The position numbers and the translations under genes were made by a program. Shown piece after piece: positions 46,455 through 58,879 of a stretch of DNA of 64,000 nucleotides. Under the pieces are notes generated by a model, which was given only the letters and a program-made list of their open reading frames with translations, had not been told where the DNA came from and did not search any database. Within the stretch, counting starts at the first letter, position 1. Each line of letters starts with the position of its first letter. Source of the stretch: Gnetum montanum (Eukaryota; Streptophyta; Gnetopsida; Gnetales; Gnetaceae); assembly GCA_015680685.1 (NCBI GenBank), contig MNCI01035320.1:146628-210627 (forward strand). The letters run 5' to 3'.

Positions 46455-49400
46455 TTATTTGGGTTAGCATGCTTAGAGGTACAAGGTAGATGACCAAGGG
46501 TTGATTAAGAGTGACTAGCTCTTACCCTTGGCCTAAATAGCCTTGGAGGTCTTTGCCAAAAGGCCAGTAGTAAGGCTACTAGTAAGAGAGCAGCTCAAAG
46601 GTATCTTTACTAGGTATACCTCATACTATTCCCAAGCCTACCATAGATGCATAGCTAATGGAACAACCCTTGGTTGATGGGATAAACCCAATTTTGATGC
46701 ATATACCTATATACCCCTGAGGGTCCCCATGCTACCTTCACCAAGCAAGTAAAGTAAGAATGCTTATTTTTCTAATTTGTTATTATTTTTTGTTTCATGC
46801 AATGTCAACATTTTCTAGCTACATAGTCATTTGGTTATCTAGGCTTTATTTATTTTACTAGTTTTATTGGTATGGCTATAATTTTTATTTTTAATTTGTT
46901 ATGTTTGACGTTTATTTTGATTTTGGTTTTGCATGATGTTCCTATGCTAAAGATAATGGATCATTTTCATTGTATTTTAGGGGATACACCATCATCTAGC
47001 ATTTTCGTGATTACTTCATGATGTGTTGAGAAGACATGTATCATCAAGTTTGGCAAGGTGGATGTAGTGTAGCATTGGTTGGCTAGCTAAGCACCCAAAG
47101 AGATCCAAGTGAGACTAACTAGTGTAGGTTTGCTCAATTTGTTCATGGCTCCTACCCTAGTCATCTCTACCTTAGAGATGATCAAAACAATTGACTCCTT
47201 TGAAAAAGAAGTGAATTCATCACTCATGTTCATGGTGTGCTTGTCACCTTGGCCATTAATGAATCTACCTTTAGTAACCTCTTTGGCATCCCTCACGAGG
47301 GGATGAACATTGTCACCAAAATAGGGAAAGAGGTGGATCATCGAGAGGAAGTGTAAGAATGGCTAAATACTTATTGCAACCACTCTAGATTGACCCTAGT
47401 GGACTATTAGGTCATAAAGGAAAATGAGATTTATCCATTATTGTAGTCTCAGGAGTTTTAAAAGTTTTTTTTATAGAAAAGGTTATGGGCATTGAGTAGA
47501 CATGGACCATGAAAAATATATTTTCCAAGGATGCTCAATTCAACTAGACTTCTCATTTGGTTTCTAGGCTATTAGGGGAGATTTTGAAACTCAGGGGCAA
47601 CCTTGGTATGATATTCCACATGCACTTTGCATTTTCTGCAGTGTACCTAAGATGGTTCATGGAGATTTTGGTTGTGATAAAGGATGAACAATGGGTAAGT
47701 CAAGATCCATTCCAACTCTTCAAGCCTTTGGTGAAACATCTTTTTCCACCCATGCAAGCTTAGAATCCATGAGAGGATGTTGGGAAATTGCTAGCTGTTA
47801 CCACTAAGAACTTTAGTGGTATGTGTTATCCTTCCCTTGATAGCATGATGATGGAACTGCAAGTTCACCATGGAAATTTCAAAAGGTCAAAGAGTTACAT
47901 GTTGAAGTTGAAGAGGTAGCTAGATCAAAGTTAAAGTAGCCTATGATCAATGAGACAACACTAGTTATTGAGTAGCCTACAAAGAGGAGGCTTGTCATTA
48001 AACCTGGCCAAGGGCATCACATGGTTATAGGTATGTTTTATTAATGGTATTTTATTTAACTTATTTTGCATTTCATGTTTTGTGTTATATGTTAGTGTTT
48101 TGGTTTTTCTTTTAGGAAAAATATGCTCAGCGGTTCTATGTTTTATCTTCATTTCTCTTGTAGGTAAACAACAAGAACTCATGGCCCAAGCAGTGGTAGT
48201 AGAGGCAGAACAAAAGTGCCTAGAGGAGGAGGTTCTACAATAGCATGAGGATGAGGAACTATCCAATACCACATTGGATTACCTTCATGCTCTATTTTAT
48301 GGTTCACAATTATGTGAACCTCCTATCATTATCCCAAATGATGTTCCTAGTACTTATGAAATTTTCTTTTATGGGTTGCATCTTGTAGTTTCATGTTTGA
48401 ACATGGTTTTAATTGTTAGTTGATTTTCATGCTTGTTGTAGCTTTTGAAACTTAGCCAGATGCTTCAACCTTCATGTTTTGCATAAATCATGCATGAAAG
48501 TCCTAGAAAAAATAGAATTCATGCATGGGATGGCCAAAGATATGATTGATTGGTTGTAATAGACTGCTCTTGATGTTCATTAGAACCTTAGTTTATTTTT
48601 CTTTTAATTGTTTTTATCTTTTTATGTATTTTTCTTATTTTTGATTTCATGGTCTTTTAGATCTTATGATTATATAGTTTTAATTATTTAAAAAAATTCT
48701 ATTATTTCATTATTTTTTTTACTAGTCTTATGTATTTTTGTTATTTGTATTGCTTGCAATATGAAAGATTAGATGGAATTCCAACCATGCCTTTTAAATT
48801 CATGAGCTTTCTAACTTGCCACTTGAACTAGAAAATGTTCCATGAAGATTATATGAAAGTGTCACTAAATGTGCATTCTCATATGCTAGAACCTTGTGGG
48901 AATGCCAACATTCCAATGAGTTCTTAAGGGAATGACTTGTAGCATTGGAAGGAAAAATTAATAGACTGAGAAGATTAGAGATCTCAAGGATAGTAAGGAT
49001 TTTTGGATGCCCAAGTGGCTAATAGGGACTCCTTGAGAACCAAATATATTGAATGGATGTGGTATTCAGATGCCATCCATGACAAGGTTGCTCTTGCTAG
49101 GGATCTTGTAGAGAAAAATTTGTAGATGGACCTATTGGCTCATAAGGCTCAAAAGTATAGGGACTATTATGCTTGGATCCTTTAATGGGTCTAAGCATAA
49201 CAGGAGCACAAAAATAAGTACAAGGCTGAATGGAAGAGATACCTCAAGTGGCTACAAGAGGAGACAATTAAGAGGCACAAGTTGGAGTTGTTCATGAGAG
49301 GGATCAATGTTGGATACATATTAAAGATATTTGAAGGCTCTTTGGTGGTGGCTGATTTTCCTACTCCTTAGGTTACTACTACTTCTAGGGAGGTGAAAAT

Positions 49401-49755
49401 TAGTACATTTTCATGAGAGCCACCCACATGGATGGACATTGATGAGAGCAACATCTTGGTAGGTATTAATCTTGGGAAAGTAGATTGGGCTTACATGACC
49501 AAAGACCAAATCCCCCACCATCTGGAAGTTGGTGTTCAAAACTTTCCTTCAAAGGATACTACTCCAGAATCTTCTCATGTTTTTTTATTTAGAATAAATC
49601 AAGAATATTTTATTTTAGTTTATTTTATGTTTTAATTATGTTATTTACTAATTACACTTCTATTATTATGATTGGTACAAGTACTAGGTGATAGTACTGG
49701 CCCTAGTGATGACTACATTAGAGATGTTGCTCCTCCACCTTTAGTTTCAACTTAG
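46455..49755 (+). pseudogene. G3 aORF: multi-exon antisense accessory gene (best copy)
   Basis: The most complete copy. Exon 1 about 46460-46748 (start MLRGTR), donor GCAA|GTAAAG. Exon 2 46981-48030 after ...GTATTTTAG, encoding MFMVC, VTLAINESTFSNLFGIPHEG, EVDHREEV-EWLNT, then VSRLLGEILKLRGNLGMIFH and LVKHLFPPMQ. Donor ATAG|GTATGT at 48030/48031, acceptor CTTGTAG at 48163. Exon 3 encodes QQELMAQAVVVEAEQKCLEE. Further exons include a charged, probably coiled-coil part (48970-49290). The last exon starts near 49683 and ends with APPPLVST at the TAG of 49753-49755. Splice sites and blocks are shared with G2, and the tail with G1 and G2. The gene runs opposite to gag-PR of the same element. Confidence 0.6.
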
Positions 49756-50235
49756 TTCCATGAGTTTGATCATGTCTTGGATTATTTTTTTTATTGATGT
49801 TGTCGCTAGTCTTAGCCATTTTTTATTTGTAATATAGTTTATTATTTTTTATGTTATTGCTACACAGTATAGCCATGGCTATTAGCACTCTTGTTTATTT
49901 TATATGATGTTGTTGATTAGATTTGTATCACACCATGTGATGATGGATATAGGTTATGGATGTTTTGGCCATTATCATTATTTTTAAAATTTTAATTTTT
50001 CTTATACATTCTAGCATTTTTAGTTTTATGCATCTCATGCATTTCACGTTTTGTTTGTGTTATATGGCTACGTTTTTTAAAACATACAATTATATGCATG
50101 CAATATAATGTTAAAACAAGGTAAAATAATGTCATGTAAATTGGTGCATGTAAATAATGTTTAAATTAGAATAACAAAGTAAACAGAGAAGGCTACATGT
50201 TAAGGGCATAGGGGTAAGCAAATAGGAAACATAAA
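49756..50235. other. G3 intergenic region between aORF and gag-PR
   Basis: AT-rich non-coding stretch with TTTTATG-type text, equivalent to 862-1452 and 16693-17362. Confidence 0.5.
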
Positions 50236-52936
50236 TTAATTGTACAAGTGTTTTCTAATCTTTGAGAGATTAGGAAAGGTGTAGGATCTATGTTGCATGA
50301 TATTGTATTTCCCATTTTCTTTACTAACGATGTTGAAGGGGAGCTCTTCCCATGGTGCATGCATGGTCCCATTGTTGTTATTTTTGGCCTCTTCTTCTCT
50401 ATCGAGCCTCTGGGCTTCATCTTTAACAATGAAACTTTCTTTTTGAAACTCTACTTTATACCCTTGTTCTATGTTAATGTTATTGACTATCAAGGGAACC
50501 ACACTATCACCATGAATAATTATTTCACCTCCTTCATAAGGCAAGGGAATTTCTTAGTGGATGGATGAGTAAAAAACTTATAATTAATCTAAGCAAGGCC
50601 TTCCCAAGATAAGGTTGAATCCTGATGTCTCTTCCACCATCAAGAAATTTGTTGTTGTGGAGAATTATTCCCCCACTATGAAGTTCAAAGAGATTGAACC
50701 TTTTACTATAACTTGAGATTTGTTAAAGGATTTATGAATGTTAAGGTATATTGCATATGTTTTTTTAGACCCAACCATTCAACAATCATATAGGATATGA
50801 CATTAGTGGTCATTCCATTGTCCACATGCACCTTATGTACCTTGTATTACACCACCCTTATTGTTATGAAGAAAGGAGCCTTCTTGGGGGTTGGTTTTGA
50901 CCTTGCTATCACAGAACACTATTTCCATTGACTGCTTTTCTTCCTTTGGTAAAGGTGGTATCATCACCATGTCGATGGACTCTTCACTAGTAGGGATATC
51001 CTAGCTAATGAGAATTGAAATCAAAATTTCATTAGAGCCTCACAATGAGTGTCAGAGGTTATTACTAGGTCATACAAGCTAAGGAAACTATTCTTGTGTT
51101 CAAAGACTAATTAACCTATTCCATTACATTAAGAAAGTCCTTGTTCTTACCTATGAGTTTCTCAATCTTGTTGGCTTTAACTTCCTCAATGTTTCTCAGG
51201 TTGTAATTTGACCTATTTTCCCTTCTCTTATGGCTTGGAATCCTCCCTTGATTGATTTTTTGAAGTAGCTTGAGTGTTAGAGCTCATAGGGATGGATGAA
51301 ATAGTAGTGGAGTTTAGTGGATTCACTTCCTTTCATGCCTTGGTTTGCTTTTTGTCTTTGGTTTTAGGCTTTCATGTAGACTCCTTACATTATTTACTTG
51401 GTGATTTCTTATTGTTGTGTTGTGAAGAAGTCATGGTGCAAGCCACCATGGGAGGACATTTTTTAGTTGTGGTTGTGGATTTGGTTGTAGTGGGAGTATG
51501 TACCTTGATTACAAAAGGTTCCTTATGAGGCATAGGTGATGGTATCCTGATAACAAAGAGGACATTGAACTAGAAGAAGTTTAAGGATCCCTATCATTAC
51601 AAGGAGGTACCTAAATCATGAACAACTCTTGTGTAGGTCTAGAGTTGTTGCTCACATTGAATGTTGCTATGGTATAAGGGCTATTTTTGGCATTCAATGG
51701 GTCTTTGTAGACTTTCATGGACTATTTATTTTATTAGATCATATTAGATGCATCAAGAAATAGTTTCCAATTATCTATTATCTTCTACAAGTCATCCTTA
51801 AGGGCTAGGTATAAGGTGGTATCATGACTTGGAAATTGATGATAGTGAGAAAAATGATCAAGTTTAAAGTACTTAGGTACTCGTGGGTCATCCTTGGTTG
51901 CTAAAGTTGTGTTCTTTATGATCTCACATAGTCAATCATGCCTCTTATAGGCATTCTCTGTTATCTATTTATATTGGATCCCTTCACATTTTAGCAATTG
52001 GTCAAGGAGTTTAGAGAGTTGAAAGGTAACTTAGTGTACTTTGACTAATCATTTCTCTCAAAGTTGGACATTGTATTGCTTGACGTAAAGGCCCTAGATG
52101 TTGATGGTTTGTTATTGGTGGTAGGGGCCTTGGGTTGATTCATTTTAGACTCCTACATGGTCTTATTATCTTTTTCCATAATTTTCACAACTACATGGTC
52201 TAATCTACCCTTCTCCTTCTACTTCTGCATATGTTAGTTCTTGTACGTCACATAGGTGGGATCATGGCTAGTCTTGGTAGCATCCTGTATGTTCCTAGTA
52301 TGGGAGAAGGCTTGATTAAATGTCTACAAGTCTAGATAATAAAGTTTTAACTTGAAAAAATCATTGATAATCCCCTTGAAGATGGTGATAAGGTTGATTT
52401 CAGCTATGGGTTTGGGAATCTTGTTTAATAGAACATTCCACCTTTGGATGAGATTCTATACCAAATTAAGAGGCCCATGTTTGATCTTCATCAATTGGTC
52501 CAAATTTCTTTTAGATTTTAAGTTGTACTTGAAATGGTTCACAAATTATGATATCAAGTCTTCAAGTGAGGATATATATCCTTAAGTTAATTTGCAACAC
52601 TAGTCTAATGCTTTCTTCATAAGAAACATAGGGAAGATCCTCATTATGATATGAGGCCAAGCCTACGACAATAGGAATGTGCATTGGAACATGATGAGAT
52701 GAGCATTGGAGTAACCCTCATCATTATATTTGACAAATTAGGGTATGGGGATGCCCATGGAAAGAGTTATTTGTGGGATAGCAAGATTTATAGGATCATC
52801 TTGATAGAAATCCATGATCTTAAGTGTCTTGATTGTTGAACATTTGAGCTTACATGACTCTTCTGTAAGCTTATAGATCATTTGAAAGGCCTAATCCAAG
52901 TTTTGACACTTCCCCATAGGTTGTGGCATTTGGACA
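50236..52936 (-). pseudogene. G3 gag-protease, C-terminal part
   Basis: Gag core around 52580-52330 (aligned with 19551-19285). A SHDTTLYLALKDDL block near 51850-51800 is the counterpart of GHDTNFYLALKNEL. The protease has a degraded active-site region near 50830 and FNLILGRP near 50625-50600. The downstream domain is open from 50544 to 50236 (MPYEGGEIIIHGDSVVPLIV ... RKHLYN, TAA 50236-50238); G1 has the same end (RKNLHK). The open final ~100 codons include an Asp/Glu-Asn-rich linker. The frame is broken upstream. The N-terminus is removed by H. Confidence 0.7.
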
Positions 52937-54309
52937 TGATAATCAAGAACTTAGAAGGGGGGTTGAATAAGTTCCCCACTAAAAATTGCTCTTGCCACAC
53001 ACACACACACACACCAAATTTTACATGGTTCCCAAACTTGGATACATCCACATTCGGAGAGTAGATTCCTTACATACCTTTGGACTTTGTTTCTTTCAAA
53101 ATGTGGTTTGAAGGACACCACAACCTTTTAAATCTCTAAGCTTCACTCCATAGTATTTTTTCACTACAAAACCACTCAATCCCACAAGGTTACAACAAGC
53201 TCAGAATTTGATTTCAAGCATCCCATGACCTTTACAAAATTAAGCTATGTTCGAGGTATTTTGATATTGCAAAACTACTCAATCTCATAGGATCCCAACA
53301 AGCTTAATACAAATGCCTTCTCATAAGAAGCACATCAATCCCATAGCACAACAAGAAAGAATGTAGAAAGCAAGGAAAGAATGTAACTACAATTACAACA
53401 CCTTTTCATTAAGGCTCAACTTAGCATACAAACAATCAAATGATGTGATAATGAAGGACAAGAATACAATAACATAGATATGACAATGACTATTTTTTTT
53501 ATTTCCCAAGAATTTGTAGTCTTCATATAGCATCGGAGTTTCCCCATGACTGTTGGAATTGTACAATAGCTATTTAATGACTAGAGTAGATGGCATCTTC
53601 ATCGCAAAGATGTCTACCTAAGATTTACTTCAACTCAAGAAAGACATTTCCTTTGAAAGTAGGATGTCTCTTGGTATATGTCTCTTCTGCAATGAAGATG
53701 TCTTCTAAAAATAGTATACATCTCCTCAGCTTTTTCACTTTATCTTTTAAGGCTTCCTCTCATCAATTTGTCTTATTTCCTATCCTTAAAGCATCTTCAT
53801 TTGAATTCTAGCCTTCATTTTCATCCATGCTTTTCCACGCTATCATCTTGCCTGTGTACTCTTTTCTTTGATATCACTTTGTAGATCTCATTTCTTAAGT
53901 TCTCATTCATGCCTTGAAAAATCATTCCATTCCATAGACATTCTATGTTCTCCATTTTCCTTAAGGTTTTGACATACCAAAATGTCAAAAATGGGTGATT
54001 TGATAAATAATTTAAATAAAAATAATAATAATAATATTAAGAAATAAATTCCAGTGGTATCCAAGGTTATAACTAGGATAATGGCTCTAAAGTTCAAGGT
54101 AGAAGGTAGAGATTGCATGAAACCTAAAATGAAAGTATACTATGCAAAAGCAAAACCCATCTCTATAATAATGTAATAAAATACATAATCATGATATAGA
54201 AGCATAGTATTTCCATAAACTATCCCATAACTATCCATAATACATATAGTTGTTTAAATATCCTCAATATTTACAAAAGTGACATATGTGTACATCATCA
54301 AAAATTATA
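52937..54309 (-). repeat. Element H 3' LTR (~1.37 kb)
   Basis: The left end TGATAATCAAGAACTTAG matches TGAGGATTGAGAACTTAG at 58212. About 300 bp align with 58212-58536, including GGTTCCC-AACTTG and GGTTTGAAGGACA. A (CA)n run is at 52997-53013. The right end is placed at a polypurine side TCCTCCTTTTTG (54310-54321), so the LTR would start TATAATTTTTG, probably a mutated TG. A word array is at 53590-53735. Confidence 0.65.
53565..53735 (-). promoter_or_regulatory. AGACATCTC-type word array with TATA-like box (H LTR)
   Basis: Six to eight variants of AGATGTCTC and its reverse complement (AAGATGTCTA, AAGACATTTC, GGATGTCTC, ATATGTCTC, AAGATGTCTT, ATACATCTC) lie at 53607-53735. The nearest TATA-like text downstream on the minus strand is CATTAAATAGC near 53580-53570. 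Confidence 0.5.
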
Positions 54310-54340
54310 TCCTCCTTTTTGAACATCATCAAAAAGGATT

Positions 54341-55923
54341 CTAATCACTGATCTTGGTCACATCATCTAAATCCTCATCTAAAGTAGCCTAAACTTAAGG
54401 AGATATGTAGCTATCCTTCTCATCATCATTGCTATTAGTACTAATGTTGGACACGTAAAGGTCATCATCATCATCTAAAGAAGGTAGCTGGGCTAGAGCT
54501 CTTCATGGACAAAGCTTCACTATAAATTGAGATGAAACTAGTGGATCTATTTGGGATGGATCCTGCTAAGATGATGAGGAAGTTCCCTTTTTCTGATAGG
54601 TGAGAGGGTTAGTAGGTTTACTCTAGGAAGAAGTCCCAAAGATGCTCTCCATAGCTTATTGCTCAAAAGTCATCATAGCATCAACTAAGGATAGGAGTTG
54701 GATCATGGTTGCATGATATCAAGAAGCTTCCCTTGGACACATGTTGGTGATGCATTGGGCTTGTCTAAATGAAATGAATTTTTCAAGTCATAGGCTCAGG
54801 AAGGCCCAACTACTATTGAATTTTTGGGTGAGGCAAGAAGATCATCCTCACTATTTGAAATGGAAGGAATGGTAATCACCTTAAATTGCTACCCATTAGG
54901 AGGAAGAGGTACACAAGCTACATCCATTCTCTTATGAAGGTAAGAGATATTCTTGTTAATCATCCCCAAGGTATGAGAAAATGGCCAAAGTAGCTTCTTC
55001 ATTGAAGATCTCACTTGACCACTAGCTAATTTGGACCTTCTCAATTGAGGAGAGGCTCAAGTTAGTAATGAAGATTTCTTCTTTTGCGACTTTGAAGGCC
55101 TAGTGTTGGTTTCTACTTCCTCAACATGGATGAAGCTCCAATTCTTTACATACTCACTAAGGATCCTCTTTCCTTTAAGCAAAGGAATGTCAAGAATGGA
55201 CACAATTGTCTATAGAATAAACAAGCTAATGAGGTGAGGATGTCCAAGGATTCTCTCATTAGTGAACAAACCCAACATGTCATGATAGAGAGTATGACCC
55301 AAGTCTAATAATTTTCCTATAAGAAGATAGTACAAATGAAATGACTAGATAGGTAACAAATAAGTATAGCTTTTCCCTTTTACAATGATGTTATACAAAA
55401 TAAAAAGTGATATGATGGAAGCATCTTGGAACATCTGACTTCTAAAACTCCTTCCACTACAAAGAGACATTGACTCCCTAAATAAAGCATCACAAAATTC
55501 ATTTTGGAAGATGGAATTACACCATTTGTAAATGGAATGAATGGAAATCCTAAATACATCAGAACTAGAAATTCCAAGAAGTGCATTGACAACTTGAGGA
55601 GACACATTGATTAGCAAATCTTCAACCATGGTAGTAAAGACCTAAAAAGAAGCATTCCTAATGACTATGTTGCTATAAAATTCTCTAATGAGAATTTTGG
55701 ACACACAAAAATTCATAGAGATAAATGTGACCTAATTCAATACTTGAAATAAACTCATCAACTCCTTCTACCTATTCTATAGGAAAGAAAGAGAATGCTC
55801 AAAGATGATGGAAATAATTCAAGTCACCTCAAACTAGTGTTTGGTGTTGATGGATCTAAATTGGGGGTTGTAGGTGCTTGGATTTCTAGTGGATGCTTCG
55901 GTTGACTTCTTCTTTGGTGGCAT
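54341..55923 (-). pseudogene. Element H accessory ORF (plant-transposon-protein-like)
   Basis: Best start MPPKKKSTEASTRNPSTYNP at 55923 (an earlier in-frame ATG lies at 56025, too close to the TATA-like box). The middle part (55629-55345, continuing to about 55140) has VNALLGISSSDVF, SLCSGRSFRSQMF, SLFILYNIIVKG, DLGHTLYHDMLG and HPHLISLFIL. To my eye this order fits the widespread 'putative plant transposon protein' domain of retroelement accessory ORFs; a profile search is needed. The tail is acidic (SLDDDDDLYVSN) and ends at the TAG of 54341-54343. Frameshifts are present. It lies in the Copia sense orientation between gag and the 3' LTR. Confidence 0.5.
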
Positions 55924-56037
55924 CCCTAATGTTCCAACATTTTTATGGACCATGGATGCAAAAGTTGCTATCGTTGGTGGGGCCCTAGTAAATTTTTCTT
56001 GGACATCTATGTTGAAATGAGTCAAAAATGAGCATTT

Positions 56038-56275
56038 TAATTTATATAATTGTGTTCAACAAGCATTTTTAATGAAGAAATAAACATCTCTTTGAAAGAT
56101 AAACATCTCATCATGGTTAAAACTCTAGGTATATGTCTCTTTTGAAAAGTAGAAATCTCTACTATGGTAACAAAAACTCAAATAAAAATCTTATTTATGG
56201 AGTCAAAGTCTCTTGGGAGATGTATCATTTTCAATGTAGACATCTCATGGGAGACATCTCCTGGTAGATGTCTCA
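56038..56275 (-). promoter_or_regulatory. Internal array plus TATA-like box upstream of H accessory ORF
   Basis: At 56088-56275 are eight variants of the LTR word (AACATCTC twice, ATATGTCTC, GAAATCTC, GAGATGTAT, AGACATCTC twice, AGATGTCTC). On the minus strand a TATATAAATTAAAA box follows at about 56053-56038, and MPPKKK starts about 115 bp further. This copies the LTR layout. Confidence 0.55.
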
Positions 56276-56479
56276 GCAAGATGGGGTTTAGCAAGATAAA
56301 TCACAAGGATTATTTCCAAGGATTATAGTCTTAAAAGATTACAATGAATTAAAAACTTAGCTTTACTTATATTCCTTATTGAAGAAAAATGAAAGCACCT
56401 AAGAAGCTTAAGAATGAGATTCCTCTTATGAGGTACCTCTTCTCACACAAAATTACTTTATTTTAAAGGAATAGCTTCT

Positions 56480-58170
56480 CTTTATAAATTTTTTTGAGTG
56501 GGTCTTTTCAAAATCATTTTCTTTATTTTAATTCTAACCTTCTTATTTTTTTGAGCTTCCCTTCTTTTCTTGGTGTCTTACATAATTTCCTTTCTAGAAA
56601 TTTTTGGGTAAGACCAAGGAGTCTTATGATATGAATAGGTGTTTATATGATAATATTTTAAATTACAAGTCCATATTTTATGACCAAGAATATTATAGAA
56701 ATAACATCTAACCTTTCTATTAAAGTAATCAAACCTTGGAGCTGCCCTTGGTTGAAATGTCATGCTTGTTAATACTTCAATCCTTGAAGAAGCCTTTTAT
56801 TCAAATGAAGTTTCTATAGATGCTTCTTCTTGTGAACAATATCCTAGTCCACTTTTATCATGTGGACTTCTTCCTTATTCAAGAATCATCTAGAGGGATT
56901 CTTTTCCTTTGACCAAACTCTCATTTACAAGTTCAGCATTTTCAAGTTCTTCCTTAATTTGCTCATAAGATAGGGTTAACTTTTTATTCTTATCCCTTAG
57001 GTCTAATATTTCTTTTGCGAGATCTAAAATTGTTATATTTAACAAAGAAATTTCTTGATCCTTGATTTTTATTTTATTATTCAACTTTATACATAGACTT
57101 TGAAAAGATAGAAGTTCCTTACATAATAGGTCATACCTCTCCTCCTCATGTTCATATTGATCATCATCTGAGAGGATAGCATCATCATCTGTGACAACCA
57201 TACAAATAAGATGTAAATCTTTTACCTCATCCTTCAACTCTTCTTCACTTGGTTCTCCGTCATCCCAACATGTCTAGAATTTCATCCTTTTCATATTAAT
57301 ATCATTCCTATCTTTCCATGACAACTTGTCATTACTAGAACATTTGGAGGCCACATGGCCTCTTCCATTAGATATCCAACATTCTATTGAAAAGGCATCA
57401 AAATTTTAGTATGAAAAACTCTTATCTATATTCTTACCTTTGATTTTTAATTGGTTGTGCTTTTTCTAATTGAAGCCCTTTCCTCTTTTTACTAAAAGCC
57501 TTTGAAGCCTCCCTAATAGAAGTGCTACCTCTTCTTCCTTGTTCATTTCTTGTTCATCTAGGTTCTTTTTGTTAGATGATTATGAGATTCATTTCATAAG
57601 CAATGGGAGCACTTTGGAGCTCTCCAAAATTTAAGATCAAAAACCTCTAATTTCTTCCATAGTTATAACCTTAGGTCTAAATTTAGATTATAGTGTTCTA
57701 ATCATTTTAATGATTACATTAGTTTCAATAAAATCCCTTCCTGTGCCCCTAATTACTATAACTAGATCATTTTCCCTAGAGAAATAAATTTTTATCTTTT
57801 CTCCTTCTCTCATTTTAAGTTTTTCATATTCACTTTACAAAACCAAGAGTTTTAATTATTTAATTATGGATGTGCCCTCATAGGTAGCCTCTAATGTTTT
57901 CCAAATTTCCTTTAATGCATAATATATACAATTTTTTGCTTTGAAATCACACATAAACTTATCTTTTTCTTATGTTGTCCATTTGCTCCTTCACTTGATG
58001 GCCTTTGTTGCACTATTGATAAGTAATGTGTGGCCTTCAAGGATGGACTTCCATACCTTAAACTCCATTGATTCAAAGAAGCCTTGTCCTTGCCTTCTAA
58101 TAGGAAAATTCAAATCTATCAAACATAAGTGGCTTTATGTAGGATGTCCCCTCCATAGTTCACTCTTCAT
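56480..58170 (-). pseudogene. Element H gag (Copia type, decayed)
   Basis: Start near 58170 (MKSELWRGHPT). A conserved Copia gag N-terminal domain follows, with VWKSILEG near 58040 and IWKTLEATYEGTS near 57900, then SEYEKLKMREGEKI. Zinc knuckle 1 is ECWISNGRGHVASKC near 57385-57340. A coiled coil spans 57237-56890 (LLCKELLSFQSLCIKLNNKI and following heptads). Zinc knuckle 2 is CYFYNILGHKIWTC at 56707-56665, with one Cys changed to Tyr. The two knuckles around a coil are a known plant Copia arrangement. It ends about 56480 with no protease or integrase. Many stops in the N-terminal half. Confidence 0.75.
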
Positions 58171-58197
58171 ATTTGAAGCTAAATGTAAGAATACGAA

Positions 58198-58211
58198 GCT
58201 CTGATACAACT
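58198..58211 (-). other. Primer-binding site, initiator-Met type (H)
   Basis: Minus strand TTGTATCAGAGC, against the standard TGGTATCAGAGC of plant Copia elements, starts two bases inside the LTR at 58212. Confidence 0.75.
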
Positions 58212-58536
58212 TGAGGATTGAGAACTTAGATGGGGAATTGAATAAGTTTCCCAATAAAACACAAACACACCAGATTTTATGTGGTTCCCCAACTTGTGTA
58301 TGTTCATACTTAGAGGCAAGATTCCATGCACACCTCTGAACTTTGTTTTTTTTCCAAACTATGATTTGAAGGACATCACACCCTATACAAGCTTTGAGCT
58401 CGACTTTGAAAAGTGTTTTATTGCTATGAAACCACTCAACCCCATAGTGTTCCAATAAGCATAGAATTTGGTTTCAAGGATCTCATAACATTTACAAAAT
58501 TGAGCTCTATTCTAGAGTGTTTTGACACTACAGAAT
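58212..58536 (-). repeat. Element H 5' LTR, first 325 bp (then interrupted by C)
   Basis: TGAGGATTGAGAACTTAG onward aligns with 52937-53270. It stops at 58536 where the LTR of C begins; the rest should lie beyond the right edge of the window. Confidence 0.8.
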
Positions 58537-58879
58537 TGATGAGTGGCGAGGTACCTCTACACTCAACCATACGAAACGAGCATCGCACACGTGATCCAGT
58601 CAAACTCCGTAGATGGACTAGTTGTGGCACCTAGATAGTTAGCCTTAGGTCGTAGTTCGTTGTCTCCCCATCTAGACTAGTTTTGCATATGTCACGTATG
58701 GTTTAGTCTAGATGAGGTGTATGATGTGTCCTAATCTATGCTACTCCTAAAGGCAATGGAAAAGAATATTTAACTAAGCTAAGCTAGGAGGAAAAAGGGT
58801 AAGAAAATATAATCTAGCCTAAGTGTGATGAGCAACCGATTCCTTGATCAACCGTACACATCTTGGACTTCGTGCACAA

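Larger units (their letters stand above)
46455..52936 (-). mobile_element. G3: Tat-like element fragment, host of H
   Basis: aORF (+, 46455-49755), intergenic region, and gag-protease (minus, to 52936). The gag N-terminus, leader and LTR are cut off by Copia element H at 52937. No LTR was recognised left of the aORF. No polymerase. Confidence 0.65.
52937..58536 (-). mobile_element. Element H: Copia gag-only element with accessory ORF (right LTR split by C)
   Basis: Minus-strand order: 5' LTR (from 58212, interrupted at 58537 by C), Met-type PBS, gag (58170 to about 56480), internal array/TATA, accessory ORF (55923 to 54341), polypurine tract (54321-54310) and 3' LTR (54309-52937). No protease, integrase or RT lies between gag and the accessory ORF. 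The left flank (52932-52936, GGACA) is inside G3 gag. The gag architecture recalls Sirevirus-like Copia elements. Confidence 0.75.

Noticed and set aside
52990-53015. (CA)n run
   Set aside because: Simple microsatellite in the H LTR; the matching place in the other LTR has only ACAAACACAC, so it is local slippage.
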